From JAXLQL01 sp046331625 (lineage in GTDB: Bacteria; Acidobacteriota; Terriglobia; Bryobacterales; Bryobacteraceae): DNA of 6,617 nucleotides. Shown one piece after another: positions 1 to 5,574 of this stretch; within the stretch, counting starts at the first letter, position 1, and each line of letters begins with the position of its first letter. The position numbers and the translations under genes were made by a program. The notes under the pieces were generated by a model. The model did not search any database and was not told where the DNA came from. It saw only the letters and a program-made list of their open reading frames with translations. Location of the stretch: assembly GCA_046331625.1 (NCBI GenBank), contig JAXLQL010000067.1:1-6617 (forward strand). Reading direction: 5' to 3'.

Positions 1-96
1 AAGGAACTCGGCTTGATGACCCGAGCCATGCGACGCTGCGTACCACGCATCGTGGTCGCAATTCGATCCAGGGAACACGACGACCCCGAACTTCAT
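1..96 (-). CDS. purQ: Phosphoribosylformylglycinamidine synthase subunit PurQ (5' end only)
   Basis: The minus strand from the ATG at 96 encodes 32 residues beginning MKFGVVVFPGSNCDHDAWYA and continuing to the window edge. The MKFGVVVFPGSNCD start is the signature N-terminus of PurQ, the glutamine amidotransferase subunit of FGAM synthase in purine biosynthesis. PurQ releases ammonia from glutamine for the PurL/PurS synthetase in the cytoplasm. The catalytic Cys-His-Glu residues lie beyond the edge, so activity cannot be judged. No strong Shine-Dalgarno precedes the ATG; an imperfect palindrome sits about 10 nt upstream. The identification rests on a short but very characteristic segment. Confidence 0.9.
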   Translation of the reverse strand, partial: MKFGVVVFPGSNCDHDAWYAASHGSGHQAEFL

Positions 97-105
97 GTTT
101 GGAAA

Positions 106-124
106 CCACAGTGTAACACGGTGG
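106..124. promoter_or_regulatory. Imperfect 19-bp palindrome just upstream of purQ
   Basis: CCAC-a-GTGT-a-ACAC-g-GTGG is symmetric about position 115, with one mismatched pair. It ends 10 nt before the purQ start codon. On the purQ strand the same bases include TGTTACACT, a weak extended -10-like string. It could be a repressor operator, a small mRNA hairpin over the ribosome site, or chance. No known operator consensus is recognised. Confidence 0.3.
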
Positions 125-128
125 TAGG

Positions 129-165
129 GCGGACCTGTGGTCCGCAGCGGGACGTTTCGTCCCGC
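129..165. repeat. Two adjacent perfect GC hairpins (REP-like or terminator)
   Basis: Two perfect inverted repeats are separated by one base. The first is GCGGACC-TGT-GGTCCGC (129-145) and the second GCGGGACG-TTT-CGTCCCGC (147-165). The plus strand continues with ATTTT, but no plus-strand gene ends here. On the minus strand they lie between the stop of the small Tudor-like gene and purQ, without a U-tract, so a classical terminator in the used direction is weak. Paired hairpins of this shape resemble dispersed REP-type elements; that is an inference, since only one copy is visible. GACGTTT (151-157) can alternatively pair with AAACGTC (172-178). Confidence 0.5.
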
Positions 166-181
166 ATTTTCAAACGTCGTG

Positions 182-409
182 TTAGGCCGTAGCGGGCGCG
201 GCCTTCTTGCGCGGAGCGCGCTTCTTGTCGGCCGGAGGCTGGCGGTCGCTCTTCTTCAGGTTCGGTAGCACGATGGAAGCAATGAACTTCTTCTCGCCGT
301 GATCGTCGAACTTGATCACCACGTGCTCGTCGTTACACGAAAGCACGCTACCCAATCCGAACTTTCCGTGCTCGACTTGAGCGCCAGTGGCGTATGCGGG
401 CTTGGCCAT
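182..409 (-). CDS. Small Tudor-like protein with basic tail
   Basis: This 75-residue cytoplasmic protein has a core (about residues 9-52: GAQVEHGKFGLGSVLSC... VVIKFDDHGEKKFIAS) resembling the small Tudor-like beta-barrel at the C-terminus of UvrD/PcrA helicases. There the pattern hxFGxGxV ... VxFxdxGeKxl is typical. Here it stands alone, followed by a Lys/Arg/Ala-rich tail (about 53-75) that probably contacts nucleic acid. By family resemblance it may bind RNA polymerase or nucleic acid, but no function is established for stand-alone versions. The ATG at 409 has no Shine-Dalgarno; a perfect TATAAT lies 8 nt upstream, suggesting a leaderless or near-leaderless mRNA. The gene follows the ankyrin gene stop by 17 nt. 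Confidence 0.8.
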   Translation of the reverse strand: MAKPAYATGAQVEHGKFGLGSVLSCNDEHVVIKFDDHGEKKFIASIVLPNLKKSDRQPPADKKRAPRKKAAPATA

Positions 410-417
410 AGATTAAT

Positions 418-423
418 ATTATA
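418..423 (-). promoter_or_regulatory. Consensus -10 element (TATAAT) for the small Tudor-like gene
   Basis: The minus strand reads GGTATAATATTAATCTATG. The hexamer is a perfect -10 match and lies 8 nt before the ATG, so transcription would begin within a couple of bases of the start codon. No convincing -35 (TTGACA-like) is seen 16-18 nt upstream (about 440-447), which is GC-rich. The A/T-rich island stands out in GC-rich surroundings, but chance remains possible. Confidence 0.4.
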
Positions 424-426
424 CCG

Positions 427-1443
427 CTATTGCCCTCCGCACCGCTCTAGGAACGCGGCGACCTCGGCTTGCCCACCATGGCGAGCCCATCCGAGCGGAG
501 TGCTGTCATAAGCCTTGTCACGGATGTCGGTCCTGGCGCCGCGCTCGACGAGGAACTTCACTATGTCGAGATGTCCGGCGAGCGCGGCCTGATGCAGCGG
601 CGTCGAGTGCGCGTGCGTTGCCGGTGGGTTGAAGCGATTCGGATCCTCCCCTGCATCGAGCAGGATCCGTGTGGTCCCGAGCGCACCCGACTGAATCGCG
701 ATGGCAGTCGCGCGATGGCGAGCGAGCGCATCGGCGTCTGGCAGCAATCGCAGCAGGTCTGCACTGTGATCGAGTCCTGCAGCCGCGGCAAGCGAGATTG
801 GCGCTCCGTGCCGTTCGAGTGCGCGCGCCGCGTCGAGATAGCCGAACACAAGTGCGGTCTCGACGGGCGAGACCCAGTTGCCCGAGCCTGTGCGGTCGAG
901 TGACGCACCGTAGCTCACCAGCAGGTCCACCAGCGGCACCTGCACGCCTGCGTGCGCCGGATGACAGCTCGACACGAGCAGACTCATCGTGGTGCACTCG
1001 CCTCCATAGAAGTTCGCGAGCGAGTCGATTTCGGCGCCGGCATCGAGCAGCATGCGAGCTACCTCGACCGCGTTTGCCGGAGAGCGCTGTCGATAGCCTT
1101 CGGTGCCGTTCGCGGCGACGTAGTGGAGCAGAGTCGCCCGGTGCACCGGAGGATCGAAGTGCGTCACGCGCGTCGAACGCCCGTGTACGAGATCGGGCCG
1201 CGAAGTGAGCAAGGCGCGCAAGGTGGCGAGGTCCCCATCGACGACTGCATCCACTGCGCGCTCGAACGGGTACACCTGCTCATCGCGGCGCTCCATGACG
1301 GCAACGAACTCTTTGAGTGCGATCCAATCGGCGAAGTCGTAACGGCGCGCCAGCGCTGCTCGCGCATCGTGATCGAACAGCGCCGCGGCCTGCGACTCAT
1401 AAGCCGCAAGTGGAGCTTCGAGGGGAAGGGGAACGAACTCCAT
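427..1443 (-). CDS. Ankyrin-repeat protein
   Basis: The start is the ATG at 1443, preceded by GAGGG at good distance. A longer reading from 1575 would run over the divergent gene and adds low-complexity residues. The product is 338 residues. Residues about 30-50 (RYDFADWIALKEFV) are the short N-terminal helix motif common in this family. Ankyrin units follow at roughly 103-140 (TLLHYVAANG... LLDAGAEID), 150-183, 192-214, 245-270 (ILLDAGEDPN), 280-309 (TPLHQAALAGHLDIVKFLVE) and 314-336. The third to fifth units are degenerate. No signal peptide or membrane segment is visible, so it is probably a cytoplasmic protein-binding scaffold. The partner is unknown. Only about 41 bp separate it from the divergent methyltransferase-like gene, so their promoters must overlap. 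Confidence 0.85.
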   Translation of the reverse strand: MEFVPLPLEAPLAAYESQAAALFDHDARAALARRYDFADWIALKEFVAVMERRDEQVYPFERAVDAVVDGDLATLRALLTSRPDLVHGRSTRVTHFDPPVHRATLLHYVAANGTEGYRQRSPANAVEVARMLLDAGAEIDSLANFYGGECTTMSLLVSSCHPAHAGVQVPLVDLLVSYGASLDRTGSGNWVSPVETALVFGYLDAARALERHGAPISLAAAAGLDHSADLLRLLPDADALARHRATAIAIQSGALGTTRILLDAGEDPNRFNPPATHAHSTPLHQAALAGHLDIVKFLVERGARTDIRDKAYDSTPLGWARHGGQAEVAAFLERCGGQ

Positions 1444-1484
1444 CGCGCCCTCGATTCTAGCGCTCGGGAAACTAACCTGGAAAC

Positions 1485-2165
1485 ATGACGGACCCCAGGC
1501 CTCTAGAGGAAGCCCTCGCGCAGCGCGTCTTGGTGCTGAATGCCACTGCGGCCAATCCTGCTTGGGACGCCGCATTCTCGCCGAACCTGAATCTTACGCA
1601 CCCCGGACTCGTGAAGGACTGGAGCGCGGAACTGCTGCGGGCCGGAGCCGATATCCTCGAAGCGAACAGTTACGGTGCCGATCCGTTCACCGCTGCCGAG
1701 TACGGCGCCACGGAGTCGCAGCGCCGCGAGTGGAGCAGAGCGGCAGTGTCGATTGCGCGCGAAGCGAACGCTGACCATGAAAGGTACATTGCCGGCGTAG
1801 TTGGCCCATCCTTCGATTTGCTCAGCCTCAACGCTCGCCATTCCTTCCACGAACACGTGGAAGCCTTCAGCGAACAGATTCACGAGCTATGGGCCGCGGG
1901 TGTAGACGCGATCCATCTCGTCCACCAGCCCGATTCGAAGAACCTCTGCGCGGCCCTTGACGCCGTGGCCCGAGTGGAAGACGAGGTGGCTGCTCGAATT
2001 CCGGTCATCATCACCTTCGACCTCACACCCCTCGGGATCATCGTTTCTGGAGAGCGGCCCGAGGACCTCTCCGATATATGGGAGCATCGGAGCGTGATCG
2101 GCATCGGGCTGGCCACGTACGGTTACGGCGGCGAAACCTTGCGCCGGCTGCGGGACCGAACGTAA
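1485..2165 (+). CDS. Homocysteine S-methyltransferase-like protein, short and probably non-canonical
   Basis: The 226-residue product resembles the N-terminal two-thirds of the homocysteine S-methyltransferase / MetH N-terminal barrel family. Matching landmarks are LTHPGLVKDWSAELLRAGADILEANSYGAD (residues about 38-67), GVVGPS (about 103-108) and the later beta-strand PVIITFDLTPLG. Family members usually have about 280-330 residues and bind Zn through a GxNC cysteine and a later GGCC pair. Here the GxNC position reads GIGLATYG without Cys, the GGCC region lies beyond the TAA stop, and the DGAMGT loop reads NATAANP. Catalysis by the normal zinc mechanism is therefore unlikely. It is a diverged paralogue or a decaying gene. 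The start ATG has only a weak ribosome site. Confidence 0.7.
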   Translation: MTDPRPLEEALAQRVLVLNATAANPAWDAAFSPNLNLTHPGLVKDWSAELLRAGADILEANSYGADPFTAAEYGATESQRREWSRAAVSIAREANADHERYIAGVVGPSFDLLSLNARHSFHEHVEAFSEQIHELWAAGVDAIHLVHQPDSKNLCAALDAVARVEDEVAARIPVIITFDLTPLGIIVSGERPEDLSDIWEHRSVIGIGLATYGYGGETLRRLRDRT

Positions 2166-2356
2166 GTCCCCACCGGGTTGCTGCTCGATCCATTTCCGAC
2201 TCCCCCGCCGTTGCATCGGCCGGTTGCGTGGCTCGCCGAATGCCTGGAGCCTTTGCTCGACGAGCGCCTACTGAACTTCTGCGGGCTCAGTTGCACGATC
2301 CCCTCGATCGCCTACGTCGAAGCAATCGCCGCGCTGATTCGATCAGATCCATGGGC
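2166..2356 (+). pseudogene. Coding-like in-frame continuation after the methyltransferase-like stop
   Basis: Directly after the TAA at 2163-2165 the same frame stays open for about 73 codons to a TGA at 2385. Through about 2340, third positions are strongly G/C, as expected of a real gene here. The translation contains EPLLDERLLNFCGLSCTIPS followed by a helix-like stretch ending AALIRSDP. Its cysteines and position loosely recall the GGCCGT-TPEHI C-terminus of homocysteine methyltransferases, but the match is weak. It may be the amputated C-terminus of the preceding gene. Coding-like sequence ends where the duplicated barrel-gene tail begins (2357). No other gene is seen in 2166-2496. Confidence 0.4.
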
Positions 2357-2494
2357 GATCAGAAGGTTGTCGACACCGGCGTGAACGTGGGCACCCACCG
2401 AACGCATCTCCGACATGGCCGCGAATCACCGGACCCACATTCCGCTCGCAGTCCACGTTGATCGACGGATTCGCCGCCGGGCATACGCGAGCTC
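2357..2494 (-). pseudogene. Decayed tandem copy of the 3' end of the outer-membrane barrel gene
   Basis: This stretch closely matches the last approximately 45 codons of the barrel gene (about 2495-2635). Shared blocks include ACCGGCGTGAACGT and GGACCCACATTCCGCT. Read on the minus strand, fragments give PAANPSINVDCERNVGPVIRGHVGD and, in another frame, FTPVSTTF followed by TGA. These correspond to PAANQLIKVGYQRNVGPAVRGHLGD and FTPVSTTF in the intact gene. The copy is 7 nt shorter around 2400, which breaks the frame, and has a further small indel near 2480. It abuts the intact stop codon directly, so it cannot be translated as a unit. Confidence 0.85.
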
Positions 2495-2496
2495 GA

Positions 2497-3597
2497 TCAG
2501 AACGTAGTCGAAACCGGCGTGAACGTCGCCACCCACTGCACCGCCAGCACGTCTCCAAGATGACCGCGAACCGCTGGACCCACATTCCGCTGGTAGCCCA
2601 CCTTGATCAACTGGTTCGCCGCGGGACGAAACGCCAGCGCGACCTCATGCACGTCAAGATCGGGGATGTAGAGGCTCGCGCGTCGATAGCTCGACCGCGC
2701 CGCGACATACCATCGCGGACCCAGCGTGTACTTCACCTCGCCATAGCCTGCCCAGCAGTTGAACGACGGGATCGCCACGTAGGGCCGCGAGAATCGCTGC
2801 ACCTCGGCATTCACGCTCAACGCGCCGCGCGCGTATTGCACATCCACTCCGGCCCCCGAGCCCTTCAACTGCACGGGCGCGGCTTCACCCGGATAGAAGA
2901 ACTGGTGCTGGCGGTGCAGGTACGGACCGCGATACGCCGATGCGCCCACGCGAAAGCCCTGGCGAATCGTGTATCCGGCGCCGCCTACCCAGTTGGCGTA
3001 CTGGTCATGATCGAAGATCGAGCGGCGATTGCCCGGCGAGCTGTTCAGCAACTGCGCCCGCGCATCGAACTTGCCCTGCGTCACATCCACCTGCGCGCCC
3101 GCATAGCCGAGCATGTTCGCGTACTTGTAGTAGTAGCCGTAGCTGACCGGCAGATCGATCACCGGATTGACGGCGTCGTCATAGCGGAGCGGGAACGAGC
3201 CGAACGCTTGCGAGAGCATCCCAGCGCGCACGAGCACCGATCCGCCGTTCCAGAATTGCGAGTAGCCCACCTGAGCTTGCAGGATGTCGGCCCGCGCACC
3301 GTAGCCTTGCGTGGCGAAGTGTTCGTAGAAGTACGGCCGCGTGTTCGCCTGAATCACTCCCGACACGAACCAGTGCGAGCCGAGCTTCAATGTGGGATAA
3401 GCCACGAGGCGCGATCCGGCCGTGAACGTTCCGCCCATGCGCGGCGAGGCCTCGGTCTGGTGCGTCAGGAATCCGCCGCCCGATACGGTGATGGGAACTT
3501 CGAATCCGGCTTCGCCCGCGCCGAACGCCGCGTGCACGGCGAGGCTCGAAACGAGGCTCCCAGTGAGGCAAAACCTAGCCAACCGGTTGTACTGCAT
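2497..3597 (-). CDS. Outer-membrane beta-barrel (porin-like) protein
   Basis: The 366-residue product starts with an apparent Sec signal peptide (positive MQYNRLARF, hydrophobic core, Ala-rich cleavage region near residues 22-27). The rest has alternating hydrophobic/polar strands rich in Tyr, Trp and Gly, for example WFVSGVIQANTRPYFYEHF and the YGYYYKYANMLGYAG region. It ends in Phe, as barrel proteins recognised by BamA do. No specific porin family is recognised and no substrate can be named. The ATG at 3597 has AAGGGA 7 nt upstream and lies inside the preceding HD-GYP ORF (23-nt overlap), indicating co-transcription. A broken copy of its last approximately 45 codons follows the stop. Confidence 0.8.
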   Translation of the reverse strand: MQYNRLARFCLTGSLVSSLAVHAAFGAGEAGFEVPITVSGGGFLTHQTEASPRMGGTFTAGSRLVAYPTLKLGSHWFVSGVIQANTRPYFYEHFATQGYGARADILQAQVGYSQFWNGGSVLVRAGMLSQAFGSFPLRYDDAVNPVIDLPVSYGYYYKYANMLGYAGAQVDVTQGKFDARAQLLNSSPGNRRSIFDHDQYANWVGGAGYTIRQGFRVGASAYRGPYLHRQHQFFYPGEAAPVQLKGSGAGVDVQYARGALSVNAEVQRFSRPYVAIPSFNCWAGYGEVKYTLGPRWYVAARSSYRRASLYIPDLDVHEVALAFRPAANQLIKVGYQRNVGPAVRGHLGDVLAVQWVATFTPVSTTF

Positions 3598-4249
3598 GTT
3601 CTGATCCCTTGAGAACGCCGCTGCGCCGCGCCTTCACCAACGCCAGGAACACGTTGACCACGTCTGGGTCAAACTGCGTTCCCGAGTTGTCGCGCAGGAT
3701 CCTCAACACGAGCGCGTCCGGCATCCCTTTGCGATAGGGGCGGTCACTCGTCATGGCGTCATAGGCGTCGGCGACATGGACGATGCGCGCATCGAGCGGG
3801 ATCTTGTACTCGGCCAGTCCGTGCGGATAACCCGTGCCGTCGTGGTTCTCGTGATGGAGCTCGACGATCGGGATGTAGCGGTCGAAGGCGCCGAGTCCGG
3901 AGAGGATCTTCTGCCCGATCACCGGATGCTGCCGGATGATGTCGAACTCCTCGTCGGTCAGGCGGTCATGCTTGCCGAGGATCGCATCGGGTACTCCGAT
4001 CTTGCCGATGTCATGCAGCAGCGCTCCCACGCGGATGGTCTCGAGCAGCTCTTCGTCGAGCTTCATCTCGCAGGCGATGTCGTAGGCGTAGGCGCTGACG
4101 CGGCGGCTGTGACCCGCCGTGTAGGAGTCTCGCGCTTCGAGGGCATGCACCATGGACTGGGCGAAGTCGACGTATGCATCCTCCAACCGGCGCTGCGATT
4201 CCGCCACCGTCCGAGCTGCCTCCTGAAACGCCTGCGCCAATTGATTCAC
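3575..4249 (-). CDS. HD-GYP c-di-GMP phosphodiesterase domain (3' part of a frameshifted sensor gene)
   Basis: The ORF from the GTG at 4249 encodes 224 residues. Residues 1-30 are the second HAMP helix and linker; about 33-205 are a complete HD-GYP domain. Metal and substrate residues are all present: H47 (AGHS), the HD pair H79/D80 with K83 (HDIGK), H108 (QHPxxG), H132/H133/E134, the GYP motif 137-142 (DGTGYP), and D161 in VADAYDAMTSDRPYR. HD-GYP proteins hydrolyse c-di-GMP to GMP/pGpG in the cytoplasm. The GTG lacks a Shine-Dalgarno and sits 1 nt after the TGA of the upstream ORF. In this frame the sequence upstream to 4330 reads TRLIRLKES..., completing the HAMP domain, so the GTG is probably not the ancestral start. 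The intact protein would be about 540 residues. Confidence 0.85.
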   Translation of the reverse strand: MNQLAQAFQEAARTVAESQRRLEDAYVDFAQSMVHALEARDSYTAGHSRRVSAYAYDIACEMKLDEELLETIRVGALLHDIGKIGVPDAILGKHDRLTDEEFDIIRQHPVIGQKILSGLGAFDRYIPIVELHHENHDGTGYPHGLAEYKIPLDARIVHVADAYDAMTSDRPYRKGMPDALVLRILRDNSGTQFDPDVVNVFLALVKARRSGVLKGSEHAVQPVG

Positions 4250-4250
4250 T

Positions 4251-5198
4251 TCAAGAATTTTCGCAGATGTATCGAGGTCCGCGGGGAGCTGCCCCGTGTG
4301 GCGGCTCTCCTTGAGGCGGATGAGCCGGGTCCAGGGGCGAAGTGACCGACCGTGCGGCCAGCATCGACACCACGATCGCGGCCAGCAGCATCGCCGCTCC
4401 CACCACGCCGAACACGATCCCGATCACGCGCTCGAGCGGGGCCCAGACCGAGTCGATCGACTGGAAGGTCCGCGCCACGTAAGGGCCGGAAGACAGGCCT
4501 TCGGCGGGCATGGCGAGGAATGACTCGCCCGCGATCCGCACCTCGCATGGGACGTTGTCCTCGCACGGCAGCAGTGCGCGTTCGAGCGCCTGCCGCTCCA
4601 CGTTCGGGATGTTCGAGAACACCACCGACCCCGCCCGCTGCAGAACCGTTGCGCCCTCTTCGAACGGGGGATCGAAGCGCCGGCCGACAGAGAGCGTCCC
4701 GAGATTCACGGGCCCGAGATTCACCGGGATGCCCGACAGCGAGAACAGGTGGCCGCCGATCGAAACCAAGCCCGGCTCGCGGCTGGGCACATCCTTCGTG
4801 GCGACCGGAGTGAAGGCCTTGCCGTTGCGTTCCACACCCGAGATCAGCCGGCCGTCGCCATCGGAGAGCAGCATCATGTCGCAGCCGATGATGGTGGCGA
4901 GATCGCGCAACTGGTCATCGAGCGTGTTGCGGACCGCGGCGCGGTCCCCGGTCGTATTGAGCAGCGTGAGCGAAGCCTTGAGGGTCGGGTTCTCGGCGAC
5001 CGTTGCCAGCAGACGCGCGGACTGCGCCTCGCTCTCGGCGCGGAGCCGCTGGGCTTGTCTTTGGCTCGCGCGGAGCGATGCGCGGATCGTGTCCTTCACT
5101 GACTCCGCCATCAGGAAGCGCTCCACCGCGAAGCCGCCGCCCAGCATCAGGCACACCGGCAGGAACACGAGCAGGAAGATGCGCTGCGAGAGCTTCAT
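4251..5198 (-). CDS. Membrane sensor with CACHE-like periplasmic domain and truncated HAMP (5' part of frameshifted HD-GYP sensor)
   Basis: The 315-residue ORF starts at the ATG at 5198, with GGAGGG 6 nt upstream. TM1 is at about residues 8-29, a periplasmic sensor at 30-255, and TM2 at about 258-282. The sensor resembles CACHE-type ligand domains (CDMMLLSDGDGRLISG; FSLSGIPV; GTLSVGRRFDPP), with a possible disulfide between C212 and C218. The HAMP starts AARSVTSPL (281-289) and is then lost: residues 290-315 (Pro-rich) are out of frame. Shifting one base after L289 restores HAMP sequence running directly into the HD-GYP ORF. The start codon overlaps the TGA of the preceding mini-ORF (ATGA). 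The ligand is unknown; the cupredoxin neighbour suggests copper or redox state, which is inference. Confidence 0.8.
   Translation of the reverse strand: MKLSQRIFLLVFLPVCLMLGGGFAVERFLMAESVKDTIRASLRASQRQAQRLRAESEAQSARLLATVAENPTLKASLTLLNTTGDRAAVRNTLDDQLRDLATIIGCDMMLLSDGDGRLISGVERNGKAFTPVATKDVPSREPGLVSIGGHLFSLSGIPVNLGPVNLGTLSVGRRFDPPFEEGATVLQRAGSVVFSNIPNVERQALERALLPCEDNVPCEVRIAGESFLAMPAEGLSSGPYVARTFQSIDSVWAPLERVIGIVFGVVGAAMLLAAIVVSMLAARSVTSPLDPAHPPQGEPPHGAAPRGPRYICENS
4328..4337 (-). other. Frameshift site within the HAMP domain
   Basis: The minus strand reads TCG CCC CTG GAC CCG in the sensor frame. After CTG (L289, 4334-4332), skipping the G at 4331 gives ACC CGG CTC ATC CGC CTC AAG (TRLIRLK), the expected continuation of the HAMP helix. 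Either one base has been inserted here, in the genome or by sequence error, or ribosomes shift +1. The codon run CCC-C is a known +1-prone context, but nothing else argues for programmed shifting. Confidence 0.75.
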
Positions 5199-5350
5199 CG
5201 CCGGCCCTCCGGTTGCACCCGATCGTCCACCGGGATCGTGAACAAGACCCGCGCGGGCTCGCCTTCACGCAGACCCGCGGTCTTGCGGACGAGCTCTGGA
5301 ATTGCGCGCCAACGGTTCGACGCCGGGACCGTGCGGTGCGAGAGCTTCAT
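5195..5350 (-). CDS. Chimeric mini-ORF from tandem duplication (51 aa)
   Basis: The ATG at 5350 is preceded by GGAGGGG. The product begins MKLSHR, like the sensor protein, and continues in the frame of the cupredoxin tail: TVPASNRWRA, then VRKTAGLREGEPARVLFTIP and DRVQPEGRR. Compared with the parental tail about 26 codons are missing from the middle, without loss of frame. The TGA overlaps the ATG of the real sensor gene. It has no signal peptide and is unlikely to fold as a domain. It may be a by-product, or may serve to bring ribosomes to the sensor start by translational coupling. Confidence 0.5.
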   Translation of the reverse strand: MKLSHRTVPASNRWRAIPELVRKTAGLREGEPARVLFTIPVDDRVQPEGRR

Positions 5351-5574
5351 CGCTGCCCCTCCGGTTGCACGCGCACTTCCCCCGGGATGGTGAACTCGAT
5401 TTGCGCAGACTCGCCCTCGCTTACGTGCGCGGCTTTGTCGAAGAGCGCAGCCTCGCGAATGCCACGCGGCGACAGCGCGATCATCCGCCGGAATAGCGAG
5501 CCGGAGACAGCAATCCAAACGGGCCATGCGCTCCAACGGCTCTGGGTCGCGACCGTGCGCTGCGAGAGCTTCAT
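5347..5574 (-). CDS. Chimeric mini-ORF from tandem duplication (75 aa)
   Basis: The ATG at 5574 overlaps the cupredoxin TGA and has GGAGG 7 nt upstream. Residues 1-6 are MKLSQR (sensor start). Residues 7-17 (TVATQSRWSAW) and about 43-75 (ALFDKAAHVSEGESAQIEFTIP... VRVQPEGQR) match the cupredoxin tail. Residues about 18-42 are read in another frame: the DNA still aligns, and its alternative frame gives RLAIPADDRAVAAWHS against the parental RLTGIPAGDRPVAVWHR. A net -4 indel is compensated by +1 downstream, so the ORF stays open to its TGA, which overlaps the next ATG. No independent function is recognised. Confidence 0.5.
   Translation of the reverse strand: MKLSQRTVATQSRWSAWPVWIAVSGSLFRRMIALSPRGIREAALFDKAAHVSEGESAQIEFTIPGEVRVQPEGQR

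Noticed and set aside
1454..1459. TAGAAT as a -10 for the ankyrin gene
   Set aside because: Transcription from it would start at or after the GAGGG ribosome site, and no -35 is visible; probably chance.
1500..1509. CCTCTAGAGG palindrome
   Set aside because: Ten-base palindrome inside codons near the start of the methyltransferase-like gene; expected by chance and with no further context.
1444..1575. Upstream extension of the ankyrin ORF by 44 codons
   Set aside because: It overlaps the start of the divergent plus-strand gene, has no ribosome site, and the ATG at 1443 has GAGGG at proper spacing and starts family-like sequence.
2458..3612. Long plus-strand ORF of 384 codons opposite the barrel gene
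   Set aside because: It is an Arg/His-rich translation typical of an antisense shadow in GC-rich DNA; the minus-strand frame has a signal peptide, barrel strands and terminal Phe.
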